Source of the DNA: Chakrabartyella piscis
GTDB taxonomy: Bacteria > Bacillota > Clostridia > Lachnospirales > Anaerotignaceae
DNA length: 64,000 nt
Direction: 5' to 3'
NCBI GenBank assembly: GCA_030067835.1
Contig: CP092441.1
Location: 1,860,001 to 1,924,000, forward strand
Part shown: positions 40,567-49,261 of the stretch, one piece after another
How positions within the stretch are numbered: the first letter of the stretch is position 1
How the letters are laid out: every line of letters begins with the position of its first letter
Notes under the pieces: model-generated
What the model saw: the letters and a program-made list of their open reading frames with translations, nothing else
The model's database searches: none
Told to the model about the DNA's origin: nothing
Program-made: the position numbers and the translations under genes

Positions 40567-41008
40567 ATTCCATAACTTTGATTTCAATCCCTGCTTCTTC
40601 TAAGATGCTACGTGACAAAACATCTGGGTATTCACCCTTATGTACAATTCTTGTAATACCTGCATTGATGAGCATTTTGGCACAAATAACACATGGTTGC
40701 AGTGTGATATAAATGGTTGCACCTTCTGTGGTATTACCTAATTTTGCTGCTTGTATAATGGCATTTTGTTCTGCATGTAACGCTCTACACAACTCATGAC
40801 GTTCTCCTGAAGGAATCCCCAAACGTTGTCTTTCACACCCACCCAATTCTGTACAGTGTTTCAAGCCTGATGGTGCACCATTGTATCCTGTTGTCAAAAT
40901 ACGGTTGTCCTTCACTATGACAGCACCTACTTGTCTACGCAAACAAGTAGATCTTGTTTTTACTATTTCTGCTATTTCCATAAAATATTCATCCCAACTG
41001 GCACGCAT
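40565..41008 (-). CDS. dCMP deaminase (ComEB-like)
   Basis: A 147-aa cytidine/deoxycytidylate deaminase. The zinc site is clear: His and Glu in [12 protein letters not shown] and the Cys pair in [13 protein letters not shown] second metal-type stretch ([13 protein letters not shown]) is typical of dCMP deaminases. The enzyme makes dUMP for thymidylate synthesis. The ATG at 41008 follows AGGAGGATTTAT and is preferred to an earlier frame extension. Confidence 0.92.
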   Translation of the reverse strand: MRASWDEYFMEIAEIVKTRSTCLRRQVGAVIVKDNRILTTGYNGAPSGLKHCTELGGCERQRLGIPSGERHELCRALHAEQNAIIQAAKLGNTTEGATIYITLQPCVICAKMLINAGITRIVHKGEYPDVLSRSILEEAGIEIKVME

Positions 41009-41183
41009 ATAAATCCTCCTAACCATTGATTCTACTATGTTTTTTCTATTATTCGATATCTAAAGTTCCTCTTGTTTTTATAGTATAGCCCAAAAGAGAT
41101 TGGCTTTGCAAGAACTATTTACAAAACATAAAAAAGAAGCATTTTCATATATAAAAAAGGCGGATATGCTCCGCCTATTGGTG

Positions 41184-41777
41184 TTATTTGCAAGTTTTCA
41201 TGTCATAGAAATATCTTTGCTGATTGAGGTAGTCCCTTGCGATATCAAGAGCTTCACCGAATCTTTGGAAATGCACAACTTCACGTTCTCGAAGGAAGCG
41301 AAGTGGTGCCAACACATCTGGATCATCTGTCAAATCAATCAAATATTCATATGTGCTACGAGCTTTTTGTTCTGCTGCCATATCTTCATACAAATCTGTG
41401 ATGGGGTCACCTTTGGATTGGAAATAGGTTGCTGTAAATGGTGTACCTGCTGCTGAACAAGGGAATACGCCCAAACCATGTGCAACATAGTATGCATCCA
41501 ATCCAGCATCTATAATTTGATCTTTGGTCAATCCTTGAGTCAATTGATGGAAGATAGTAGACATCATTTCACCATGTGCCAATTCTTCTGTACCGATGTC
41601 ATTGAGCATTGCCTTTGCTTCTGGTGTGACCATAGTGAATTTTTGGCTCAAATATCTAAGAGAGGCTCCAAGTTCGCCATCAGCACCACCGTATTGCTCA
41701 AGCATCAATTTTGCAAGTCTTGCATTGGGTGTTTTGATATTCACAGGGAATTCCAATTTCTTTTCGTAAATCCACAT
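41184..41777 (-). CDS. cotJC: Spore coat protein CotJC, manganese catalase family
   Basis: A 197-aa ferritin-like di-manganese protein (LMLEQYGGADGELGASLRYL, DIGTEELAHGEMMSTIFHQL, LREREVVHFQRFGEAL) carrying the Glu/His metal ligands of Mn-catalases. In Bacillus it is a coat component made in the mother cell. It is the last gene of cotJA-JB-JC, adjacent to cotJB. Confidence 0.95.
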   Translation of the reverse strand: MWIYEKKLEFPVNIKTPNARLAKLMLEQYGGADGELGASLRYLSQKFTMVTPEAKAMLNDIGTEELAHGEMMSTIFHQLTQGLTKDQIIDAGLDAYYVAHGLGVFPCSAAGTPFTATYFQSKGDPITDLYEDMAAEQKARSTYEYLIDLTDDPDVLAPLRFLREREVVHFQRFGEALDIARDYLNQQRYFYDMKTCK

Positions 41778-42158
41778 TTACATACACTCCTTTCCACTAA
41801 GAGATGGATTTGCACTTTTTTGCCAAGGCCATGGGTCCTTTTCCCAACTCCAATTATTGGCATCTGCTGCATAGCTTCTAAAGGAACAAAGTGGTCCATA
41901 CATTTCTTCGTATTGCAAACGCAATGTGTCTGCTGCTGTCACCACTTGATTGTATGCAGAAATGGCTTCTGTTTCTGTTGGATGGGAATTGAGGAACAAT
42001 GCAATATCCAAAGAAATAAAGTCCAACTCCATCAACTTTTGGAACATTTCTTCTTGGTTCATACTTCCATTTCCAGAACCATTTCCATTTCCTGGTCTGG
42101 TTGGTCTATTGGGTCTTGTGGGTCTATTGTTGTATTCTGGATATGTTCTCATCATCAA
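41778..42158 (-). CDS. cotJB: Spore coat protein CotJB
   Basis: A 126-aa protein with an N-terminal Asn/Arg/Pro/Gly repeat-like segment (NNRPTRPNRPTRPGNGNG) and the conserved CotJB core (EEMFQKLMELDFISLDIALF, LNSHPTETEAISAYN, YGPLCSFRSYA). The start overlaps the cotJA stop by four bases. The extended RPTRPNRP leader is longer than in Bacillus. Confidence 0.92.
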   Translation of the reverse strand: MMMRTYPEYNNRPTRPNRPTRPGNGNGSGNGSMNQEEMFQKLMELDFISLDIALFLNSHPTETEAISAYNQVVTAADTLRLQYEEMYGPLCSFRSYAADANNWSWEKDPWPWQKSANPSLSGKECM

Positions 42159-42406
42159 TATTCCTCCTTATATTGTTCCAAATGCCAGCCTGCACAGTAT
42201 GGAACTACAAGATTGGAAAAGACAGTGCCACAAACAAGGGCTTGTTCTCCGTCTTTTGGTGTTTCGTATGGTTGCATTGGAATATACGCTTGTGCCAATG
42301 GCAAATCACTTGGAAATACAGTTGCATCATTTGCAGTCTGTGTCATATTTCTTTGTTGTGATGTGTAATAGGCATCTGAAAATTGATTGCTCATTTCTTT
42401 CATCAT
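42155..42406 (-). CDS. cotJA: Spore coat-associated protein CotJA
   Basis: An 83-aa protein with the CotJA pattern (LPLAQAYIPMQPYETPKDGE, LVCGTVFSNLVVPYCAG). The ATG at 42406 has AAGGAGGG four bases upstream; the frame extends further 5' without a ribosome site and that part is left out. First gene of the cotJ operon, expected to be under mother-cell sigma-E control; I could not fix the promoter. Confidence 0.88.
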   Translation of the reverse strand: MMKEMSNQFSDAYYTSQQRNMTQTANDATVFPSDLPLAQAYIPMQPYETPKDGEQALVCGTVFSNLVVPYCAGWHLEQYKEEY

Positions 42407-42812
42407 AAAACCCTCCTTATTTCTCATTACCATACTAGAATATGGCAAGATTTCAATATGGTGCGTTATTTTATTTACAACCAAATATATGCTATGTTTA
42501 TGATTGGAAAAGATAAGATTCTTCATTTCATTCAGAATGACAATGCTTAGGCAACGCTGCACAGCCCTATATCACAACCATTATGGTTTATTTCCCTGCC
42601 ATAAGTGCCAAAATACTCGACGATATTTCCGATATCGCCTCCGTTTTCCAACAATTCCGACGAAAAATCTGCTCGCAAATTTTGCAATCTGGGTTATGCA
42701 GTATTGCCCTTATAATTATTTTTCGATTTTCAAAATTTCTCCTACACCTTTTCACAAAAAAACACCCCAAAGGAATCATCCCTTGAGGTGTTACAATCAA
42801 TTTCTTTTTTTC
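42407..42812. other. Intergenic region with dispersed palindrome and helicase terminator
   Basis: 42515-42545 holds a small AGATTCTTC...GAATGACA palindrome of the same kind as at 25.9 and 49.4 kb. The rest is A/T-rich. No gene is seen apart from the terminator at 42755. Confidence 0.55.
42755..42792 (-). terminator. Terminator of DEAD-box helicase gene
   Basis: On the minus strand CCTTGAGGTGTT pairs back (AACACCTCAAGG with AACACCCCAAAGG, one bulge), followed by a T run. Confidence 0.75.
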
Positions 42813-44438
42813 TTATCGTTTGCTCCCTTTTGTACCCTTGTCTTTTTTTGCAATTTCCAAGTGTACTTTTTTGTTTTTGATTTTTGCATTTTTCATACCA
42901 AGCAAAATATCTTTTACAAATTCATTTGGAACATCTACGAAAGAATAATCATCATACAAATCAATAGCACCCAAAACTTTACCAGGAACGCCTGCTTCAT
43001 TTGCAATTGCACCTACGATATCTTTTGTACGCACTTTATTTTTCTTACCTGCATTGATGAACAAACGTACCATTTTGCCACCACCAGCACCGTAATGTTC
43101 TGTACCACCCAAGTTGATATCATCCAAAACATCCAATTCATCTACATTGACATCAGCCAAGTGATTTTTGAGCAAAGCTGCTGCAATGTCAATGGAAGTA
43201 TAGTCTTCTTCCATCAAACGATCCACCAAATGGATGTATTTTGTCATTTGACCTTCTTGAATGATGTCTTTGATTTTTTCCAAGAACAAGTTGGTTTTCA
43301 TTTCTTCTACATCGCTGAGAGTTGGCAATTTTTGTTGTGGAATTTTTGTTTTGATATAACGCATGATATCACGCAATTTATAAATTTCTTTACCCACGCA
43401 GAATGTAAAGGCTTTACCAGTTTTACCAGCTCTACCTGTTCTACCAATACGATGTACATAATATTCTTCATCTTGTGGCACATCATAGTTGAACACCACA
43501 TCAATATCATCTACGTCGATACCACGAGCAGCAACATCTGTTGCAACCAAGATTTCAATGGTACCATTTCTGAATTTTTGCATAACTTTATCACGTTGTT
43601 GTTGTTTCAAGTCACCATGCAAACCTTCTGCAAAATAGCCACGTCCTTGCAACATTTCCACCAAATCGTCTACTCTTTTCTTTGTATTACAGAAAACCAT
43701 AGCCAATTTTGGATCGTATACATCAATGATACGTGTGAGCGCATCAAGTTTTGTTTTTTCTTTTACATCAAAGTATGCTTGTTCGATATTTGGAACAGTG
43801 AGTTCTTTACGCACAATTTTGATGAATTCTGGATCGTTTTGGAAACGTCTTGTAATATCCATGATTGCTGGAGACAAAGTTGCAGAGAACAACAATGTTT
43901 GGTGATTTTCTGGAACTTTTACCAAGATAGATTCGATATCTTCTCTAAAGCCCATGTCAAGCATTTCATCTGCTTCGTCCAAAATCATCATTTTCAAGTT
44001 TTCCAATTTCAATGTTCTACGACGCATATGATCCATAACACGTCCTGGTGTACCAATCACCACTTGTACACCTTTTCTAAGTGCCATGATTTGTCTATCG
44101 ATTGGTTGACCACCATACACAGGCAAAACACGTACATCAGATTTATATTTCAACAATTTTCTAAATTCTTCACTGACTTGGATAGCCAATTCACGTGTTG
44201 GACAAAGAATCAACGCTTGTGTGCGTCTATCTTCTGGATCCATCATTTCCAAACATGGGATACCAAAAGCTGCTGTTTTACCAGTACCTGTTTGAGATTG
44301 ACCCAAAACATCTTTGCCTTCTTTTACCAAACGAATCGCTTGGGATTGGATTGGAGTTGCTTCTTCAAACCCCATATCCAGTACCGCTCTACAAATTTCA
44401 GCGGATAAGTTCATTTCCTCAAATCTTGAAGTTTCCAT
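42813..44438 (-). CDS. DEAD-box RNA helicase with DbpA-like C-terminal domain
   Basis: A 541-aa helicase with all motifs: Q motif (PIQSQAIRLV), Walker A (SQTGTGKTAAF), DEAD (ILDEADEMLDMGF), SAT (LFSATLSP) and motif VI (YVHRIGRTGRAGK). Residues about 440-520 form a DbpA RNA-binding RRM (GGGKMVRLFINAGKKNKVRT), which in DbpA/CsdA-like helicases targets ribosomal RNA. It likely acts in ribosome assembly or cold-stress RNA remodelling. Confidence 0.95.
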   Translation of the reverse strand: METSRFEEMNLSAEICRAVLDMGFEEATPIQSQAIRLVKEGKDVLGQSQTGTGKTAAFGIPCLEMMDPEDRRTQALILCPTRELAIQVSEEFRKLLKYKSDVRVLPVYGGQPIDRQIMALRKGVQVVIGTPGRVMDHMRRRTLKLENLKMMILDEADEMLDMGFREDIESILVKVPENHQTLLFSATLSPAIMDITRRFQNDPEFIKIVRKELTVPNIEQAYFDVKEKTKLDALTRIIDVYDPKLAMVFCNTKKRVDDLVEMLQGRGYFAEGLHGDLKQQQRDKVMQKFRNGTIEILVATDVAARGIDVDDIDVVFNYDVPQDEEYYVHRIGRTGRAGKTGKAFTFCVGKEIYKLRDIMRYIKTKIPQQKLPTLSDVEEMKTNLFLEKIKDIIQEGQMTKYIHLVDRLMEEDYTSIDIAAALLKNHLADVNVDELDVLDDINLGGTEHYGAGGGKMVRLFINAGKKNKVRTKDIVGAIANEAGVPGKVLGAIDLYDDYSFVDVPNEFVKDILLGMKNAKIKNKKVHLEIAKKDKGTKGSKR

Positions 44439-44713
44439 TTTTTTCTTTTCCTCTCATCTTTCTGTAAAAATCGAAGAAAACCACAAAAAAGGAACCAGCT
44501 TGCCATGAGAAAATCTCTTTGTTTTCATTCGATCTATTCAACTTTTGTGCCTGCGCTTTGGCATTGTTTCATGCCATTTTAGTATATCCATATTTTCATT
44601 TGCATACACTATCCATGGAAGTCACTTACTACTTCCGAAAATATCCTTTTCAAGCACTACCTAAGCTTTCCTATGAAAGCCGCAAAATATATAATAACAG
44701 GTAAAAATAACAA
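44439..44713. other. Intergenic region, long helicase leader side
   Basis: A/T-rich, no gene recognised. The 5' flank of the helicase gene is long and may hold an extended leader, as is common for cold-shock helicases. Confidence 0.4.
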
Positions 44714-44770
44714 TTGCAAGTATTATCTTCTTGTTATATAATAAATTGTTAACTAAGTAAGAATTACTTA
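44714..44770 (+). promoter_or_regulatory. Promoter and operator-like palindrome of uppP
   Basis: TTGCAA (44714-44719), a 17-bp spacer and TATAAT (44737-44742) form a strong sigma-A promoter. A perfect 7-bp inverted repeat TAAGTAA-GAA-TTACTTA (44754-44770) lies just past the predicted start, a typical repressor position. Confidence 0.7.
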
Positions 44771-44793
44771 AGAATTTTGGAGGTTTTTTGTAT

Positions 44794-45591
44794 ATGGATA
44801 TCATTCACGCTCTTATTTTGGGCTTAATTCAAGGGCTTACAGAGTTTTTACCTGTCAGCAGTTCTGGTCATTTGGTGTTATTCCAAAACCTATTTGGCAT
44901 TACAGAAGGTACACAATTCTTTACCATTTTGCTTCATGTTGCAACTTTGGTGGCTGTTTTCATCTACTACTGGGAAGACATTTGGACTTTGATCAAAAAG
45001 CCAATTCAACGCACCACCATGCTTTTGATTTTTGGTACCATTCCAACAGTGATCATTGCTTTGCTATTCAATGATACCTTTGATGCCATCTTTGGTGCTG
45101 GCAAATTCATTGGGTTTAACTTCATTTTCACAGGTTGTATTCTATTATACGCAGACAGTTGTCGTAGTGGTAGAAAAAGAATTTCTCGTATGTCCAATCC
45201 AGATGCATTTATTGTAGGTACTTGTCAAGGTCTTGCAATTTTGCCTGCTGTGTCACGTTCTGGTATGACCATCAGTGCTTGCCTTTCTCGTGGTATGGAT
45301 CGTGAAAGTGCTGCTCGTTTTTCTTTCTTGTTGTCTATTCCTGCTATTTTGGGTGCTATGGTTTTGATGCTGAAAGATGTCATCACTGGTGAAGTTGCTT
45401 TGGGTGACAGCATTGGTATTATGCCTATGGTTGTTGGGTTTTTGGCAGCTGCTGTGTCTGGTTATTTTGCAATTCGTGCCATGGTCAACATCATCAAACG
45501 TGGTAAGTTGAAGTATTTCTCCTATTATGTATTCATTTTGGGTATTGTTTTGTTGGTGGATCAATTCTTCTTGCATATGATTGTACAATAA
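44794..45591 (+). CDS. uppP: Undecaprenyl-diphosphatase
   Basis: A 265-aa membrane enzyme that dephosphorylates undecaprenyl pyrophosphate to recycle the wall lipid carrier. The family signatures are LIQGLTEFLPVSSSGHLVLF near the N-terminus and PAVSRSGMTISACLSRGMDR in the second half, with several transmembrane helices. The ATG at 44794, 10 bases past GGAGG, is chosen over a TTG two codons earlier. Confidence 0.95.
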   Translation: MDIIHALILGLIQGLTEFLPVSSSGHLVLFQNLFGITEGTQFFTILLHVATLVAVFIYYWEDIWTLIKKPIQRTTMLLIFGTIPTVIIALLFNDTFDAIFGAGKFIGFNFIFTGCILLYADSCRSGRKRISRMSNPDAFIVGTCQGLAILPAVSRSGMTISACLSRGMDRESAARFSFLLSIPAILGAMVLMLKDVITGEVALGDSIGIMPMVVGFLAAAVSGYFAIRAMVNIIKRGKLKYFSYYVFILGIVLLVDQFFLHMIVQ

Positions 45592-45626
45592 TGTAAATCA
45601 TTCATAAAATCAAATAAATTGTACAT

Positions 45627-45663
45627 AATAACATCTATACTTTGGTATGGGTGTTATTTTTTT
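45627..45663 (+). terminator. Terminator of uppP
   Basis: A 14-bp stem (AATAACATCTATAC with GTATGGGTGTTATT, two wobbles, TTTG loop) is followed by TTTTT. Confidence 0.9.
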
Positions 45664-45689
45664 GCTCAAATGTGATGTGGATAGCACCA

Positions 45690-46040
45690 CACTTTCTGTT
45701 TGAAGGTTATTTATATAATGTGTAATGAAGTAGGTAGTTGAGTAGCAAGAATTTGAGTCTATAATTTTTTCAAATATTAGAGCCTTTTAGACCTTACTTT
45801 TCAACAGTGAAAAGTAACAAAAGCTGCCACTACTTCCGAAGCGTGGAGCACGGTTCAAGATGGGTCTAGCTCGACCCCTCTTGAAAATCACCCCCGAAAG
45901 TAAGCTATGTGGCGGTGTAAACCCTACGATTAGACCGTGAGTGACAAGCCCCTCACCTTTTGATTACTGGTTTCAAAATGTTATTGTGGGTTTTTGTAGG
46001 GGATGGCGTCCCCGACATCCCCTAATAAACCGCCACGAAA
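45690..46040. repeat. Mosaic dispersed repeat, copy A
   Basis: No open reading frame of significance. The segment starting GAAGGTTATTTATATAATG (45703) is related throughout to 60350-60730: shared blocks include GTAGTTGAGT, AATTTTTTCAAATATTAGAG, CCCCCGAAAGTAA, CCTACGATTAGACCGTGAGT and the closing TGTAGGGGATGGCGTCC. The portion GCCACTACTTCCGAAGCGTG also occurs inverted near 60940. It is a non-coding repeat of about 330 bp. Confidence 0.75.
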
Positions 46041-46232
46041 TGCAAGTACGCTGTTGTAGGGGCGATTCACGAATCGCCCGAAAAAACATACGGGTGGATG
46101 TGGAATCCACCCGTACAAAAGCGAAAGCATGAATGTGCTACAATTGTAGGGCTGGGGCTTGCTCTTGCCGTCATAAACAGTCAAGAAACGGAACAGTCAA
46201 GACTGTTCCCTACAACATTCAATATCATTTAT
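46041..46232. repeat. Cluster of hairpin repeats upstream of spoVAA
   Basis: At least four palindromes of the CCCTACAA/GTAG family follow each other: TTGTAGGGGCGATTCACGAA with CGCCC (46052), GGGTGGATGTGGAATCCACC (46091), TTGTAGGGCTGGGGC (46144) and GGAACAGTCAAGACTGTTCC followed by CTACAAC (46191). They separate spoVAA from its expected upstream promoter. Confidence 0.7.
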
Positions 46233-46244
46233 TTTGGAGGTTTT

Positions 46245-46865
46245 ATGGAGATATATTTGCATCTAGATGAAAAAATACAGGTGGTTACAAAAAAAATTGT
46301 GTTTTTAAGTGATTTGGGTGAAGTATTTGTAACTGGAAAACCAAATATTTCTATGCAAGAATTGGCAGTATTCTGCATTGCAAAAGACGAAGATGCCACC
46401 TATCTACTTTCCATTGTGGATATCATCAAAGCCATTCACCAGAAATATCCAAATGCAACCATCCACAACCTTGGTGGTGCTGCAATTTTGCTAGAATACC
46501 ACGTCAAACCAAAGAAAACCAACAAAATATTTGAACTATGCAAAGTTGCCTTTGTATCCTTGGTGTTGTTTACAGGTGCTGCAACCACAATCATGTGTTT
46601 CCAAACAGATGGTCAATTGCCTCAAATTTTTCTCAACTACTATGAAATGTTTTTTGGTGTTACAGTTACAGAAGTGCCAGCCATTTTATCCATCCCCTAT
46701 TCCATTGGTTTGGGTGTTGGTGTTATTTTATTTTTCAATCATTTTTCTAAATTTTCCATTACAGACGATCCAACACCCATTGAAATCGAAATGACCACAT
46801 ACGAAACCGATGCAAACGCCTGTATCATGGACAATCTTGCATCTAAGAAAGGAAAGAAACCATGA
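46245..46865 (+). CDS. spoVAA: Stage V sporulation protein AA
   Basis: A 206-aa protein with an N-terminal soluble domain (MEIYLHLDEKIQVVTKKIVF, VFCIAKDEDATYLLSIVDII) and two C-terminal membrane segments (VAFVSLVLFTGAATTIMCF and around IPYSIGLGVGVILFF). It matches SpoVAA of the Ca-dipicolinate channel complex. The ATG follows TTTGGAGGTTTT; an open frame upstream lies in repeats and is ignored. It overlaps spoVAB by four bases. Confidence 0.88.
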   Translation: MEIYLHLDEKIQVVTKKIVFLSDLGEVFVTGKPNISMQELAVFCIAKDEDATYLLSIVDIIKAIHQKYPNATIHNLGGAAILLEYHVKPKKTNKIFELCKVAFVSLVLFTGAATTIMCFQTDGQLPQIFLNYYEMFFGVTVTEVPAILSIPYSIGLGVGVILFFNHFSKFSITDDPTPIEIEMTTYETDANACIMDNLASKKGKKP

Positions 46866-47287
46866 TGAAATCCATTGTTTTGGCATTTGCAGGATTTGCT
46901 TCTGGTGCCATTGTTTCTGCTGGTGTATTTGCCTTTATTGCTGCCATTGGATTGGTGCCAAGGATGGCTTTTCGTTCCAAAACCAAGAACTACATTCGAT
47001 TTTATGAAGATGTTATTGTACTTGGTGGATTGTTTGGTGCAGTTGCCAGTTTCGTTTCCTATCATTTGCCAGCAATTCCACTTTTGGTTGCTGTGTTTGC
47101 CATTTGTATTGGCACATTTATTGGTGTTTTGGCAGTTTCTTTATCCGAAGTGTTGAATGTCATGCCTATTTTATTTCGACGCACCCATCTCACCATTGGG
47201 TTACCCTATTTATTGCTTGCATTCACCATTGGCAAAATGTTTGGTTCCCTTTTATATTTTTTACAAGGTGGATTTTTCATCCCCTAG
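46862..47287 (+). CDS. spoVAB: Stage V sporulation protein AB
   Basis: A 141-aa membrane protein with about four helices (MMKSIVLAFAGFASGAIVSA, LGGLFGAVASFVSYHLPAIP) matching SpoVAB. It lies between spoVAA (ATGA overlap) and spoVAC (12-base gap). It is part of the inner membrane machinery for dipicolinate uptake in the forespore. Confidence 0.88.
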   Translation: MMKSIVLAFAGFASGAIVSAGVFAFIAAIGLVPRMAFRSKTKNYIRFYEDVIVLGGLFGAVASFVSYHLPAIPLLVAVFAICIGTFIGVLAVSLSEVLNVMPILFRRTHLTIGLPYLLLAFTIGKMFGSLLYFLQGGFFIP

Positions 47288-47299
47288 AAGGAGGTTTTT

Positions 47300-47737
47300 A
47301 TGAAACAAAACAAAAATCAAGAATATAGCAAAATGGTGGAACAAGCATCCCCCAATAGCCCCATTTTCACCAATTGTTTGAAGGCTTTCTTTTCTGGTGG
47401 GTTCATTTGTGGTATTGGTCAATTGCTCATCATTTGGTTGGAAAAATCCTTTACCGCTGACGAAACTGCCCTTTTGGTATCTGCCATTTTGATTGTTGCA
47501 TCTGCCATTTTGACAGGTCTTGGTATTTATGAAAAGCTTGGAAAGGTTTGTGGTGCTGGTACCATTGTTCCCATTACAGGCTTTGCAAACTCTGTGGTAT
47601 CTCCTGCAATCGAATTCAAGAAAGAAGGTTATGTACTTGGTATGGCTGCGAAAATGTTCCTTTTGGCTGGTCCAGTCATTGTATATGGAACCTTATCTTC
47701 TATGATTATTGGTTTGATGTATTATTTTATTGGATAA
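47300..47737 (+). CDS. spoVAC: Stage V sporulation protein AC
   Basis: A 145-aa membrane protein, pfam SpoVAC/SpoVAEb type (TNCLKAFFSGGFICGIGQLL, GLGIYEKLGKVCGAGTIVPI, TGFANSVVSPAIEFKKEG). SpoVAC forms a mechanosensitive channel in the spore inner membrane. It ends the rightward part of the locus; the usual next gene spoVAD is here on the opposite strand. Confidence 0.95.
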   Translation: MKQNKNQEYSKMVEQASPNSPIFTNCLKAFFSGGFICGIGQLLIIWLEKSFTADETALLVSAILIVASAILTGLGIYEKLGKVCGAGTIVPITGFANSVVSPAIEFKKEGYVLGMAAKMFLLAGPVIVYGTLSSMIIGLMYYFIG

Positions 47738-47744
47738 GAAACGG

Positions 47745-47790
47745 GTGACCACACAATTTGATAAAAAGGGTGACCATAACGCCACCCATA
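47745..47790. repeat. Hairpin repeat at the convergent spoVA junction
   Basis: The 67-base gap between the converging spoVAC and spoVAEb genes holds GGGTGACCACACAA and GGGTGACCATAACGCCACCC, relatives of the dispersed hairpin family. Confidence 0.55.
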
Positions 47791-47804
47791 CATATTAGAA
47801 CATA

Positions 47805-48161
47805 TTATTTTTCTTTTGGATTTGCAACGAGTCCTACAATGAATGCTGCTGCAACCACAACTGAAATGCCACCTGCTGCTGCTTTCATACCGCCTGTCAA
47901 AACACCTAAAATGCCAGCAGAATCCACTTCTTTCATAACCCCTTCTGCCAAACGAAAACCAAATCCTGTCAGTGGAACTGTTGCACCTGCTCCTGCAAAT
48001 TCTTCCAGTGGTTGATAGATGCCCAAACCGCCAAGCAAGCACCCCAAGCATACAAAACCAACCAAAATTCTGGCAGACGTCAACTTGGTTTTATCCATCA
48101 AAATTTGACCCAGAACACAAATCAAACCACCTACTACAAAGGCTTTTAGAAATAGTATCAT
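47805..48161 (-). CDS. spoVAE: Stage V sporulation protein AE (AEb type)
   Basis: A 118-aa membrane protein homologous to SpoVAC (FLKAFVVGGLICVLGQILMD, LGIYQPLEEFAGAGATVPLT, GFGFRLAEGVMKEVD). It is co-oriented with spoVAD and overlaps it by four bases. Together with SpoVAC and SpoVAD it is the conserved core of the dipicolinate channel. Confidence 0.93.
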   Translation of the reverse strand: MILFLKAFVVGGLICVLGQILMDKTKLTSARILVGFVCLGCLLGGLGIYQPLEEFAGAGATVPLTGFGFRLAEGVMKEVDSAGILGVLTGGMKAAAGGISVVVAAAFIVGLVANPKEK

Positions 48162-49192
48162 CGCAAATTCTCCTTTCTCAAATGGCTTTCAATGACCACA
48201 CCATGTGCAATGGATGGAATGTTTTGTTTCTGACCAGATGAAGTTGGACTAAGCAAAGCACCTGTTGGAATAAATAGCATACGTCCAATGTCACCCCTTG
48301 CCAATTGTGGATAGAAATATGCACAAAATGTGGTTGCTGAACAAGCACATCCACTGCCACCACAATGGGTATCTTGTGTGTGTGCATCAAAGATTTCAAC
48401 GCCACAATCGGTATATGCATTCCCTAATGTATAACCCTCTTGTTTCATCAAGTCCACCAGAAGTTTTTTACCTACAATACCCAAATCTCCTGTTGCAATC
48501 ACGTCATAATCTGCTGGTGTTCTACCTGTATCCCTGAAATGTGCCAACAAAACATTGGCTGCTGCTGGTGCCATTGCTGCACCCATATTATTGGCATCTG
48601 TGATACCCATATCTGTAATTTTACCTGTTGTAACCTCTGTAATTATAGGATAATCACCTGTTTTGCCTAAAACCACTGCTCCATCACCTGTGACAGTCCA
48701 AGTGGTTGTTGGTGTTCTTTGGTCACCCAATAGAAGTGGAAATCGGAACTGTTTTTCTGCTCCACAGAAATGACTGGATGCACCCACCAAAATATAATTT
48801 GCAAAACCACCATCCACAAGCATAGCACCCAGACCCATACCTTCACCCATAGTAGAACAAGCACCAAAAATACCAAAGTGTGGCACCTGAAAATCCATAA
48901 CACCAAAGGTGGTTGCAGTACATTGATTCAGCAAATCCCCTGCAAAGATATAGTCCATATCCTCCATAGAAAGTCCTGCTTTTTGCACTGCCAACGCCAT
49001 ATTTTCTTGTACAAACTTACTTTCTGCCAATTCCCAACTGGCTTCGCCAAACATGCCATCTTCCACCACACAGTCGAAGTGTTTCCCAAGTGGACCTTCA
49101 CCTTCTTTTTTGCCGACTGTAGAAGCAGCAGATACAATACGCACACCTTCAGACAGACCTACCGTTTGTTTTCCAATTTTTTTATATGCCAT
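48158..49192 (-). CDS. spoVAD: Stage V sporulation protein AD
   Basis: A 344-aa thiolase-fold protein (GKQTVGLSEGVRIVSAASTV, GDLLNQCTATTFGVMDFQVP, THCGGSGCACSATTFCAYFY) that binds dipicolinic acid. Length and motifs are complete. It is the first gene of a leftward two-gene operon behind a sigma-G-like promoter. The family normally follows spoVAC in one operon. Confidence 0.95.
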   Translation of the reverse strand: MAYKKIGKQTVGLSEGVRIVSAASTVGKKEGEGPLGKHFDCVVEDGMFGEASWELAESKFVQENMALAVQKAGLSMEDMDYIFAGDLLNQCTATTFGVMDFQVPHFGIFGACSTMGEGMGLGAMLVDGGFANYILVGASSHFCGAEKQFRFPLLLGDQRTPTTTWTVTGDGAVVLGKTGDYPIITEVTTGKITDMGITDANNMGAAMAPAAANVLLAHFRDTGRTPADYDVIATGDLGIVGKKLLVDLMKQEGYTLGNAYTDCGVEIFDAHTQDTHCGGSGCACSATTFCAYFYPQLARGDIGRMLFIPTGALLSPTSSGQKQNIPSIAHGVVIESHLRKENLR

Positions 49193-49217
49193 AGAAAACC
49201 TCCTGATTTGTTTTGAT

Positions 49218-49247
49218 TAGTATGTGTGGTTTTTGAGATTTTATGAA
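49218..49247 (-). promoter_or_regulatory. Sigma-G-like promoter of spoVAD-spoVAE
   Basis: On the minus strand TTCATA (49247-49242), a 17-bp spacer and CATACTA (49224-49218) match the forespore sigma-G pattern. It lies 26 bases before the spoVAD start. Confidence 0.6.
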
Positions 49248-49261
49248 ATTGTAGATAAAGA

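Noticed and set aside
42504-44408. A 634-codon open frame on the plus strand opposite the DEAD-box helicase
   Set aside because: It is very rich in Phe, His, Cys and Ile in the pattern produced by the reverse strand of a real gene, lacks a ribosome site, and the helicase frame carries all conserved motifs.
46098-46244. In-frame extension of spoVAA into the hairpin repeats
   Set aside because: The ATG at 46245 has TTTGGAGG at the right distance and the upstream codons lie within dispersed repeats.
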